This document shows positions 43,519 through 51,287 of a stretch of DNA of 64,000 nt, piece by piece. Both the position numbers and the translations under genes were made by a program. Below the pieces are notes generated by a model. That model was not told where the DNA came from. It did no database searches and worked only from the letters and a program-made list of their open reading frames with translations. Origin of the DNA: JABCZZ01 sp964454545 (GTDB lineage: Bacteria; Pseudomonadota; Alphaproteobacteria; Rickettsiales; JABCZZ01); contig CAYVTI010000006.1 of assembly GCA_964454545.1 (NCBI GenBank), positions 10,371 to 74,370 on the forward strand, in the 5' to 3' direction. Each line of letters opens with the position of its first letter. The stretch's first letter is position 1.

Positions 43519-43572
43519 GTGGGGATTTGGTTCACTTGCCGCCACGGGGTTAAGCCCCAATAGGTCTAAGTG
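43519..43572 (+). promoter_or_regulatory. SAM-II-like riboswitch ahead of metK, with an extra hairpin
   Basis: P1 GTGG (43519-43522) with CCAC (43542-43545); loop GGATTTGG and CTTGCC as in SAM-II. CACTT (43533-43537) pairs with AAGTG (43568-43572) to make the pseudoknot. A GGGG-TTAAG-CCCC hairpin (43546-43558) is inserted where SAM-II normally has a single-stranded GTTAAA. The 3' core reads GGTCTAAGTG instead of GGCTAAAG. Position before the SAM synthetase gene supports SAM sensing. Confidence 0.6.
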
Positions 43573-43626
43573 CTGGCTTGAAGGCCGCGCCGTTCCCCCT
43601 ATACGTTAAACTTATATGGAGAAGGC

Positions 43627-44826
43627 ATGTCACAATTCAATACCGCCGGACGCAAGCATTACCTGTTCACCAGCGAATCCGTTTCCGAAGGCCACCCCGA
43701 TAAAGTCTGCGATCAGATTTCGGATGCCATTGTCGACGCCTATCTCCAAGTAAATCCGGAAGCGCGCTGCGCGGTGGAAACACTTGCCACCACCAACCGC
43801 GTGGTCATCGCGGGCGAAGTGCGCGGCGCCGACAGCATCAGCTACGACATGGTAGGGAAAATCGCGCGCGATCAAATTAAGCGCATCGGCTATATGCAGG
43901 ACGGCTTCCACTGGGAAGATGCCAACATAGAAGTGCTGCTGCACCGCCAGTCAACGGATATCGCGATGGGCGTGGATGCGAAAGACGATAAGGATGAAGG
44001 CGCGGGCGATCAAGGAATCATGTTCGGGTTTGCCTGCAACGAAACCCCGGAACTTATGCCAGCACCTATCTGCCACGCGAACAAGATCCTGCGCCTGATG
44101 GCTGAAGCCCGCCACGCGGGGAAAGAAAAACACCTGCGCCCGGATGCCAAAAGCCAGGTAACGCTTATCTATGAAAACGGTAAACCGGTACGCGCCGCCT
44201 CGGTGGTGGTTTCCACCCAGCATTCCGCGGAAGTGTCCCAGAAAGACGTGCGTGAAATCGTGCGTCCCTATGTATTGCAGGCATTGCCTGAAAGCTGGAT
44301 GTGCGCCGAGAAAGATTTTTATGTCAATCCGACCGGTCAGTTTGTCATCGGGGGACCCGACGGCGATGCGGGGCTGACCGGGCGCAAGATTATAGTAGAC
44401 ACTTACGGCGGCGCGGCTCCGCATGGCGGCGGCGCGTTTTCCGGCAAGGATCCGACCAAGGTAGATCGCTCCGCAGCCTATGCGGCGCGCTACCTTGCAA
44501 AGAACGTGGTCGCAGCCGGGTTCGCCGAACGTTGCACCATCCAGCTTTCCTACGCGATTGGCGTGTCCAAGCCCATTTCCTTCTATGTGAACACGGTCGG
44601 CGGCAAGGTGGACGAGGAGAAACTGGAAAAAGTCCTGCAGGGATTGATAGATCTGTCACCGCGTGGAATCCGCAAGCATCTGAACCTTAACCGTCCCATC
44701 TACACGCGCACGGCAGCCTATGGGCATTTCGGCCGCACACCGGAAGCCGATGGCGGATTTTCCTGGGAAAAGCTGGATCTGGTGGATGCGCTCAAGCGGG
44801 AGTTTAAGGACGCCGCAGCAGCATAA
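43627..44826 (+). CDS. metK: S-adenosylmethionine synthetase
   Basis: 399 residues. Seen: FTSESVSEGHPDKVCDQISD, GAGDQGIMFGFACNET, GGPDGDAGLTGRKIIVDTYGG and the P-loop-like GGGAFSGKDPTKVDRSAAY. Makes SAM from methionine and ATP. GGAGAAGG ribosome site 4 nt before the ATG. Its leader carries the SAM-II-like element, giving product feedback. Confidence 0.97.
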   Translation: MSQFNTAGRKHYLFTSESVSEGHPDKVCDQISDAIVDAYLQVNPEARCAVETLATTNRVVIAGEVRGADSISYDMVGKIARDQIKRIGYMQDGFHWEDANIEVLLHRQSTDIAMGVDAKDDKDEGAGDQGIMFGFACNETPELMPAPICHANKILRLMAEARHAGKEKHLRPDAKSQVTLIYENGKPVRAASVVVSTQHSAEVSQKDVREIVRPYVLQALPESWMCAEKDFYVNPTGQFVIGGPDGDAGLTGRKIIVDTYGGAAPHGGGAFSGKDPTKVDRSAAYAARYLAKNVVAAGFAERCTIQLSYAIGVSKPISFYVNTVGGKVDEEKLEKVLQGLIDLSPRGIRKHLNLNRPIYTRTAAYGHFGRTPEADGGFSWEKLDLVDALKREFKDAAAA

Positions 44827-44950
44827 TATGTAAAAGCGCGCCCACGCTTGAGATAAACCCTCTGGATAACCTGCCATTCTTTCTCTTGGCGGTATTTTCT
44901 GGGTACTTCCTACAGGTATATATCTGGACGCAACTGCTCATAAAATAGGT

Positions 44951-45181
44951 TTGCTACCTAATGAAAAATGCGGGCTTGCGAAACAATGGCATGCTGGCGA
45001 GTGGGGATTATGCAGCGTTCTTCTGGGACCCATAGCACTGATTATTTACCTGACCATGCGTAAGCGTTTAATTGCCCATGCAAAACAATATCCTGCGTTT
45101 GTAAGCGTGCCGCAAAGAATAGCGGTAGCACTTTTATTGTTGTTAGTTAGTATCCCCTATCTTACTATGTACCATGGTTAG
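44951..45181 (+). CDS. Possible small two-helix membrane protein
   Basis: 76 residues if a TTG at 44951 is the start. Two hydrophobic helices (LCSVLLGPIALIIYL and IAVALLLLLVSIPYL) flank a basic loop, a plausible inner-membrane hairpin. Weak ribosome site and no family recognised. Confidence 0.4.
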   Translation: MLPNEKCGLAKQWHAGEWGLCSVLLGPIALIIYLTMRKRLIAHAKQYPAFVSVPQRIAVALLLLLVSIPYLTMYHG

Positions 45182-45213
45182 CAAAGATAGTGTGGTTGAA
45201 GTCAAAATTTAAA

Positions 45214-45927
45214 ATGCATGCGATAATTCTAGCAGGAGGATTTGGAACAAGGCTGCGTTCGGTAGTCGCCGATGTGCCGAAGCCGCTTGCACCTATTGGA
45301 GACAAGCCATTCCTTGCATGGATGATTGATTATATCGCACAGCGCGGCGTTACAAGCGTTACGCTGAGCGTGCATCATGACTGGCAGAAAATCCGTGATT
45401 ATTTCGATCGTCATCCCGCATCGTTGCCTCTTGATTATGCGGTTGAACAAGCGCCCCTCGGCACGGGCGGCGCCATCGCCTATGCGCTTGCAGAACATCC
45501 GGAAAAAAATCCGGTCATCGTGCTGAACGGCGACAGTTTCATACCCGTGGATTACCGCGCATTATACTGGCAACATCAAAATAATAAGACTGATTTGACT
45601 ATAGCGCTGCGCAAAGTTCCCGATACGGGACGCTATGGCAAAGTAATTGAGAAGAATGGGATTATTACCTCGTTCGCCGCAGGCGAAGAGGGTAAATCAG
45701 GACTCATCAATGCCGGCATTTATGTCCTGCGGCCGGATTTGTTCGCCAAGAATTCCATGCCGCAGGTTTTTTCATTCGAGCGGGATTTCCTGCCACAGCA
45801 CCTTGCAAAGCTGAAACCGCGCAGTTTTCTGGCGGAGGATTATTTCATAGACATAGGTATTCCCGCCGATTACGATCGCGCCTGCAGGGAATTGCCTGAA
45901 ATTTTTACTAAAAGAAGCCAAGCGTGA
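45214..45927 (+). CDS. hddC: Heptose/hexose 1-phosphate nucleotidyltransferase (HddC-like)
   Basis: 237 residues from ATG 45214, placed so the protein begins MHAIILAGGFGTRLRSV; a longer in-frame start at 45190 is unlikely. The GGFGTRLR nucleotide loop, DVPKPLAPIGDKPFLAWMID and LNGDSFIPVDY (metal Asp) are typical. The pattern fits D-glycero-D-manno-heptose 1-phosphate guanylyltransferase. A mannose- or glucose-1-phosphate enzyme is the alternative. Overlaps the next gene by 4 bp. Confidence 0.78.
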   Translation: MHAIILAGGFGTRLRSVVADVPKPLAPIGDKPFLAWMIDYIAQRGVTSVTLSVHHDWQKIRDYFDRHPASLPLDYAVEQAPLGTGGAIAYALAEHPEKNPVIVLNGDSFIPVDYRALYWQHQNNKTDLTIALRKVPDTGRYGKVIEKNGIITSFAAGEEGKSGLINAGIYVLRPDLFAKNSMPQVFSFERDFLPQHLAKLKPRSFLAEDYFIDIGIPADYDRACRELPEIFTKRSQA

Positions 45928-46850
45928 CCGAACATACCATTAAAGAAGAAGATAATGACATACGGCTTGACCGCTGGTTTAAGCGCCACCACCCCAACCT
46001 GACGCATGGCCTGCTTGAAAAAGCTCTCCGCAAGGGAGATATAAGGGTGGACGGCAAAAAGATGAAAGCCTCGGACAGGATAATGGCCGGACAAGTTATA
46101 AAACTGAGGATTCAGATGCCGGATGCCGGGGAAAAGCTGAAACCTGACATCCGGAAGCTGACACCTGAAGATGCGCGCATGCTTCAGGAAGCAGTGCTTT
46201 ATAAGGATACGAACGTCATTGTCATCAACAAACCACCGGGACTTGCCGTGCAGGGCGGAAGCAAAATCACCCGAAGCGTAGACAGTATGCTGGATGCGCT
46301 GCGTTTTGATTCGAAAGAGCGCCCGAAGCTTGTACACCGCCTTGATCGTGACACCAGCGGAGTGTTGGTGCTTGCGCGCTCGGCGCAATCCGCAACCCGT
46401 CTCATGCATGCCTTTTCCAAGAAGGAGGCCGAAAAAATATACTGGGCGCTAATTAAAGGCGTGCCGGAAATTCCGCAAGGAAAGATTGATCTGCCGCTTT
46501 CCAAGCAGGAGGAAGGAGACATCGAAAAAGTCAGTGTGGATGAAGAGGATGGAAAACGCGCAATAACCTACTACAGAGTAATAGAACGGCTTGGGAAAAC
46601 ACTGGCATGGGTAGAATTGATCCCGGTAACCGGGCGCACGCATCAATTACGAGTTCATATGGCAGCCATCGGCCATCCGATTCTGGGAGACGGAAAATAT
46701 GGCGCACGCGATGCGTTCATAGACGGCATGGAGCTATCTCGCAAATTGCATCTGCATGCGCGCCGTATCGCCATCCCCGGCATAATTGACATTACCGCCC
46801 CTCTGCCAAAACACATGCAAAGCAGTTGGACGGAACTGGGGCTCGATTAA
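45924..46850 (+). CDS. rluC: RluC-type 23S rRNA pseudouridine synthase
   Basis: 308 residues starting at GTG 45924 (GTGA overlap). N-terminal S4 domain (DNDIRLDRWFKRHHPNLTHG...KGDIRVDGKK) and a catalytic domain with the Asp in KLVHRLDRDTSGVLVLAR and VTGRTHQLRVHM. RluC is the best fit; RluD is possible. Confidence 0.88.
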   Translation: MTEHTIKEEDNDIRLDRWFKRHHPNLTHGLLEKALRKGDIRVDGKKMKASDRIMAGQVIKLRIQMPDAGEKLKPDIRKLTPEDARMLQEAVLYKDTNVIVINKPPGLAVQGGSKITRSVDSMLDALRFDSKERPKLVHRLDRDTSGVLVLARSAQSATRLMHAFSKKEAEKIYWALIKGVPEIPQGKIDLPLSKQEEGDIEKVSVDEEDGKRAITYYRVIERLGKTLAWVELIPVTGRTHQLRVHMAAIGHPILGDGKYGARDAFIDGMELSRKLHLHARRIAIPGIIDITAPLPKHMQSSWTELGLD

Positions 46851-47028
46851 TTAATAAACGGATAATTCCCTCATGCCATTGGCTCCAGACATCACTCTGA
46901 CCGTGCATTAACGCAATATTTATATTGTTTAGCATAGATATTATTCTCATAATAATATTGATTTTTTAGCAACTTAAGTGGAAAATGTTTGAATATAAAG
47001 GTAAAACTTCTACAATTAAAAAAATTGT

Positions 47029-47047
47029 CTGGCATAAAATGTGCCAG
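47029..47047. promoter_or_regulatory. Candidate MarR operator
   Basis: CTGGCA-TAAAATG-TGCCAG is a perfect 6+6 inverted repeat with a 7-bp spacer, 22 bp ahead of the marR-type ATG and within its likely promoter. MarR proteins bind such palindromes and usually repress their own gene. Confidence 0.5.
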
Positions 47048-47069
47048 AACGATTTAAACAGGGAGTTTT

Positions 47070-47534
47070 ATGCATTCGGAGAATCATTCGGCTAAAGGCA
47101 GCAAGCCTGATTACGAGAAGCGCATAGTGCGTGCGCTCAGGCAACTGATGCAGAAACTGGATGCGCACTCAAGGCAGTTGTTCAACAACCAGGACGTTAC
47201 CATACCGCAGGTCATGTGCCTCGATGAGTTGCACGAAAATGGCGCGCTGACCGTCACGGCACTTGCAAACGCCATTCACTTAAGCCCCAGTACTACCGTT
47301 GGAATCATAGACCGGCTGGAGAAGAAAAAGCTGGTTTTGCGTACCCGCGATAAGGTGGACCGCCGATCCGTATTTGTGGAAATAACGGAAAAAGGCCGGG
47401 AATTCATTACGACCACTCCCCATATGCAACAAAACGGTATACATGACAATATCCGATCTCTGTCCGAACATGAACAGGTTCAGATTGCCAACGCGCTGGA
47501 TACACTGATCCAGATAATGTGCAAGCAGGTCTGA
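47070..47534 (+). CDS. MarR-family transcriptional regulator
   Basis: 154 residues. A winged helix-turn-helix: LTVTALANAIHLSPSTTVGIIDRLEKKKLV, then the wing TRDKVDRRSVFVEITEKG. Flanking helices form the dimer interface. GGGAG ribosome site. The next gene begins 90 bp downstream in the same direction and is the nearest candidate target besides itself. Confidence 0.88.
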   Translation: MHSENHSAKGSKPDYEKRIVRALRQLMQKLDAHSRQLFNNQDVTIPQVMCLDELHENGALTVTALANAIHLSPSTTVGIIDRLEKKKLVLRTRDKVDRRSVFVEITEKGREFITTTPHMQQNGIHDNIRSLSEHEQVQIANALDTLIQIMCKQV

Positions 47535-47623
47535 TTTCCAATTTGTTAATTATTGATAATTAATTATTGACCCTAGTGCCATAATATCACAGAATGCACC
47601 CGGCAACTTAAGGTGTTAATAAG

Positions 47624-48664
47624 ATGTTCGAGATAATGAAAATATTGCGTAAAGACGGCCACTACAACACTAACGAAAGAGTGAACCTGGATAATCTCCG
47701 CATCGGCTGCACCGTCGGGTTCGGCTTTCTTCCCCAAAGGAACATAAGCGGTTGCAGAATGAAAGTGAAGACCGCCAATTCCTATATATTCGGCGATGAC
47801 ATCTTCCTGTCTTACGTGCTGGACAATGAAGACAACGACATCAACATGATCATCACCAGGAACGAAGGCGAAACAGTAGTGTCCCTGTCACAGCGCGTAG
47901 AGAAACACATCTATCCCATGCTGTTCCTGTCCCATCAGCCGGAAAACTGGTTTTCGATGAAAATCGGCGATGCGCTGGAAACCAGCCGTAAGGTCATGGG
48001 CATGCAGCAAAGCTGGATCGCTCCGCATTATAAGCTTGCCATGCTCGGAGGCGGGACGTTGATCGAAGGGGACCACCGATTGCTGAAAAAGCCCCATTCC
48101 ACTGAGCACATGCGCCATTTTGACTACGCGCTGTTCCTCGATGACGGCAATGAACAAGCACTCGAAGCGGAAAAATATGCGGATGGCACGTTGATCGTGT
48201 ATTCTACCGTCTACCGTCCTGCCATGGACATCGGCGAAATTGCAGGCCCTCCTTCCAGCCATATCCAATTGTCGCCTCACAAGGACGAGGAGCCCAAACT
48301 GGAATTGTCCGAGAACGCCATAGGCAGTAGTGATACCCTGCTTCACCCAAAGCTGAATGGCTCTTCCTCACTTCACGAAGAAACTGTCGCTTCCCATGCT
48401 GATGACATGCTGGCGATCGATACCAAACTTGCCGGGAAGATCATCCATGAAGCGCAGAGCAATAACATGTCCATCGCCGATCTTATTCGCAAGGTCATCG
48501 ATCTGCCGGCCAGCATAACCGATCAGATCATGCTTGCTCTCTCGCTCACGGACGAAGAGCGCAAGGAACTGGCGCGCCGCTATAATCTCTCCTCTTCGGA
48601 TCACGAAGGCGTCAAGAGGCAGATCATAAAAGAACTGCAGCAATTCGTCGGCAACAAGAATTAA
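47624..48664 (+). CDS. Protein of unknown function, possible sensor-type N-terminal domain
   Basis: 346 residues, soluble, no signal. The first 220 residues are a beta-rich domain (RIGCTVGFGFLPQRNISGCRM, YIFGDDIFLSYVLD, EGETVVSLSQRVEKHIYPMLF). A polar linker follows, then a helical C-terminus (LAGKIIHEAQSNNMSIADLIRKV...DEERKELARRYNL). I recognise no family. Helix-linker-domain architecture resembles regulatory or scaffold proteins. Confidence 0.65.
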   Translation: MFEIMKILRKDGHYNTNERVNLDNLRIGCTVGFGFLPQRNISGCRMKVKTANSYIFGDDIFLSYVLDNEDNDINMIITRNEGETVVSLSQRVEKHIYPMLFLSHQPENWFSMKIGDALETSRKVMGMQQSWIAPHYKLAMLGGGTLIEGDHRLLKKPHSTEHMRHFDYALFLDDGNEQALEAEKYADGTLIVYSTVYRPAMDIGEIAGPPSSHIQLSPHKDEEPKLELSENAIGSSDTLLHPKLNGSSSLHEETVASHADDMLAIDTKLAGKIIHEAQSNNMSIADLIRKVIDLPASITDQIMLALSLTDEERKELARRYNLSSSDHEGVKRQIIKELQQFVGNKN

Positions 48665-48774
48665 ATAGCTTTCCTATTCCTAAAGATCATTGCATAATTC
48701 CCTGCAGTAAGGTAGACGGGATTCTGTGTAACGCGTAGCAGTAGTCTTAGGCCTACATTCTGGAACGGGCAGCC

Positions 48775-49467
48775 ATGGCAGATAAAGACGAAGAAAAAGA
48801 GAAAGAAAAAAAAGGCGAAACGGGTAAAGAAAAGCCCGCAGCCGCAGATGCCAAGGAGCCGGATGCAGAAGGCGGCGAAGCGGTTCCTGCCGATGCGGAG
48901 TTAGTTGCCGCAAAAAAGAAGAAAAAAAAGAAAATCATTATCCTAGCGGCAGTAGCCGTTGTGCTGCTTGCAGCTATAGGCGCAGGGGTGTACTTCAGCG
49001 GCATCCTGGCGCCGGCAAAAACCGAAACAGCCGCCAAAAAAGGGAAAAAGAAAAAGGGCAGCGAAGAAGGGGGGCGCGGCACTACCGGTTCAAGCGTAAA
49101 ATCCATAAAGCAGAATCTTAACGAGTGGGTCCCTGGGCCGGTGCCAGGCCACGAGAACGACGACGTGCAGTACTACAACCTACCGGAATTCCTTGTAAAC
49201 CTGAATACCGGCGGCAAGCAGACCAGCTTTATAAAAATGAAGGTGACGCTTGAGGCTCCGACGGAAGGGGATCTGGACGCCATCGACAGCCGCATGCCGC
49301 GCATTACCGACAGCTTCAATACCTATCTGCGGGAATTGCGCACGGGCGATGTTGCAGGCTCGGCAGGACTATACCGCCTGCGCGAAGAATTGCTGCTGCG
49401 CGTGAACAAAACGGTTTACCCCAACAAGGTGAATGATGTCCTGTTCAGGGAAATCATTATCCAGTAA
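48775..49467 (+). CDS. fliL: FliL family flagellar basal-body protein
   Basis: 230 residues. A long Lys/Glu-rich cytosolic tail precedes one transmembrane helix (IIILAAVAVVLLAAIGAGVYF). The periplasmic FliL domain shows YYNLPEFLVNLNTGGKQTSFIKMKVTLEA and LRVNKTVYPNKVNDVLFREIIIQ. FliL supports stator function. No other flagellar gene is in the window, so this is a detached copy or a FliL-like protein with another role. Confidence 0.82.
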   Translation: MADKDEEKEKEKKGETGKEKPAAADAKEPDAEGGEAVPADAELVAAKKKKKKKIIILAAVAVVLLAAIGAGVYFSGILAPAKTETAAKKGKKKKGSEEGGRGTTGSSVKSIKQNLNEWVPGPVPGHENDDVQYYNLPEFLVNLNTGGKQTSFIKMKVTLEAPTEGDLDAIDSRMPRITDSFNTYLRELRTGDVAGSAGLYRLREELLLRVNKTVYPNKVNDVLFREIIIQ

Positions 49468-49487
49468 CTCCCGCGCGTGTAACTCCT

Positions 49488-50531
49488 TTGAATCCTGAGA
49501 CACAGAAACTTTCATTCGCTGAATTCGGGCAGCATCTGGCAAACCTTGCCGTGCCTGTGCTCGCAAAAGGCTATTCCCACCTCCTTGAACGGCTGAAACA
49601 GGATAAGATCATTGCTGATATAGTCGCAAAAGAAGGCATTGACGCGCTGCTATCAGGCAACAACAACGCGATTTCCGATCTAAGGAAAGGAAACAAGGAA
49701 CTGGTCACCGTGGCCGAGAAGGAAGCCGAGCAGCGGATGACAGAGGCGGTAAAGGAGCGGTTCCCTGAACATGCCGTGATCGGCGAAGAATGCGGGTTTC
49801 ATCCGGGCAATCACATTCGCTGGATTTTTGATCCGGTGGACGGCACCAGCGCCATGATAAAAACCGCCGTCGCGGAAGCCTATGGCATTGAGCTTGCGCC
49901 CCCGGCGCCTTCCTTCGGCATTACGATCGCCGTGGCGGACGGCGATGAAGCCATCCTCGGGATAGTGACGCAACTAGAAGCAGCGGGCGGCACATTGCGC
50001 GCCGTCAATACATGGATGGGCGAAAAAGGGAGACCCACACGGCTTAATGGCAGCGCCGTAAGCTTGCCAAATGCGCACGAAACACTGGCCAATTCCGGCC
50101 TGGCCTGCACCGTGCCGCAGGTCATGTTCAACAGCCGCGAGAAATGGAGCGGGTGGCAGGCGCTGATGGAAGCAACCAGAGCATGCGTCACCGGACAGAA
50201 CTGCATCGGCTTTATGAAACTGCTACAAAAGAACAGCGGCATTCACATAGCCTATGAATCCGATCTTGCCTATCATGACGCTGCCGCGCTGGTTCCCATT
50301 CTCGAAGGGGCTGGCATTAAAGTCAGTGATCACGAAGGCCGGGAATTGCATTTCCCTGAAACCGCCACCCGGCAAGAATTTACCCTGCTGGCAGCCTCCC
50401 CTTCCCTTCACGCGGAAGCGCTCCTATATATTAAGAGAGGGGTTCCCGAAGCCAGAAACCGTTTTGCCGAAAGAAACAATATGAATCACGGCTATGCAGA
50501 GAAGTTCCCCGCCAAAGGAGATAAGACATGA
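49488..50531 (+). CDS. Inositol monophosphatase-family phosphatase (HisN-like)
   Basis: 347 residues from a TTG start, with no clear ribosome site. Metal site: AVIGEECGF (Glu) and WIFDPVDGTSAMI; downstream FMKLLQKNSGIHIAYESDLAYHDAAALVPILEGAG. Unusually long for HisN/SuhB, mainly from insertions around 120-190 (EAYGIELAPPAPSFGITIAV) and a C-terminal extension. Histidinol-phosphate phosphatase and other phosphomonoester substrates are possible. Its stop overlaps the pirin ATG. Confidence 0.75.
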   Translation: MNPETQKLSFAEFGQHLANLAVPVLAKGYSHLLERLKQDKIIADIVAKEGIDALLSGNNNAISDLRKGNKELVTVAEKEAEQRMTEAVKERFPEHAVIGEECGFHPGNHIRWIFDPVDGTSAMIKTAVAEAYGIELAPPAPSFGITIAVADGDEAILGIVTQLEAAGGTLRAVNTWMGEKGRPTRLNGSAVSLPNAHETLANSGLACTVPQVMFNSREKWSGWQALMEATRACVTGQNCIGFMKLLQKNSGIHIAYESDLAYHDAAALVPILEGAGIKVSDHEGRELHFPETATRQEFTLLAASPSLHAEALLYIKRGVPEARNRFAERNNMNHGYAEKFPAKGDKT

Positions 50532-51229
50532 TTACCATTCGCAAGTCGGGGGAGCGCGGCCCCACAAAAATAGACTGGCTGGACAGCAAGCACACATTCA
50601 GTTTCGGCGGATATATGGATCGCGACCATATGGGATTCGGCACGCTGCGGGTCATCAACGAAGACTGGGTCAAGCCCGGCGCAGGGTTCAGCCCGCATCC
50701 CCATCATGACATGGAAATCATCACCTATGTCCTGGAAGGCGCGCTGGAGCATAAGGATTCGCTCGGCAACGGCTCGATCATCGTGCCGGGGGACGTGCAG
50801 CGCATGTCGGCGGGAACCGGCATCGTGCACAGCGAATTCAACCCGCAGCCCGATAAGCCCGTCCACCTGCTCCAGATATGGATACTGCCTGCAAAAAGAG
50901 GCATCAAGCCAAGTTATGAGCAAAAGAATTTTACCCAGGCGCGGAAGCCCGGAAAGCTTACCCTGATTGCGTCCCAGGATGGGCGCGAAGGCAGTGTATC
51001 CATGAATCAGGATGCCGCGCTCTCTGTGCTGGATATGGCCCCTGGACAGGAATATGTCTTTAATCCGGCCGCAGGAAAACTCACCTGGATTCAGGTGGCG
51101 CGCGGCAAGGCAACCCTTAATGGTCAGGCTTTGAATCAGGGAGATGGCGCAGCGGTCGAAAAGGAAACCGCGCTGAATTTTTCCGCTCAGGATACGTCTG
51201 AAATCCTGATTTTCAATCTCGCAGCATAA
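50528..51229 (+). CDS. Pirin-family protein (quercetinase-type bicupin)
   Basis: 233 residues. Pirin cupin with metal ligands in HPHHDMEIITYVLEG and later VPGDVQRMSAGTGIVHSEFN, LQIWILPAKRG. YhhW-type pirins have quercetin dioxygenase activity in vitro; physiological role unclear. Coupled to the phosphatase gene by an ATGA overlap. Confidence 0.9.
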   Translation: MITIRKSGERGPTKIDWLDSKHTFSFGGYMDRDHMGFGTLRVINEDWVKPGAGFSPHPHHDMEIITYVLEGALEHKDSLGNGSIIVPGDVQRMSAGTGIVHSEFNPQPDKPVHLLQIWILPAKRGIKPSYEQKNFTQARKPGKLTLIASQDGREGSVSMNQDAALSVLDMAPGQEYVFNPAAGKLTWIQVARGKATLNGQALNQGDGAAVEKETALNFSAQDTSEILIFNLAA

Positions 51230-51231
51230 AA

Positions 51232-51259
51232 AATACCCCGCAGTTTCCCACGGGGTATT
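51232..51259 (-). terminator. Intrinsic terminator of hppA
   Basis: AATACCCCG (51232-51240) pairs with CGGGGTATT (51251-51259). On the minus strand a T-run follows (the A tract at 51228-51233), 30 bp past the hppA stop. It may also slow transcription from pirin. Confidence 0.8.
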
Positions 51260-51287
51260 CGTGTAAGTCCGGCTTAGAGCAGGATTC

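Noticed and set aside
43519..43572. SAM/SAH riboswitch ahead of metK
   Set aside because: The motif does not fit the SAM/SAH consensus; the GATTTGG, CTTGC and pseudoknot features fit SAM-II better.
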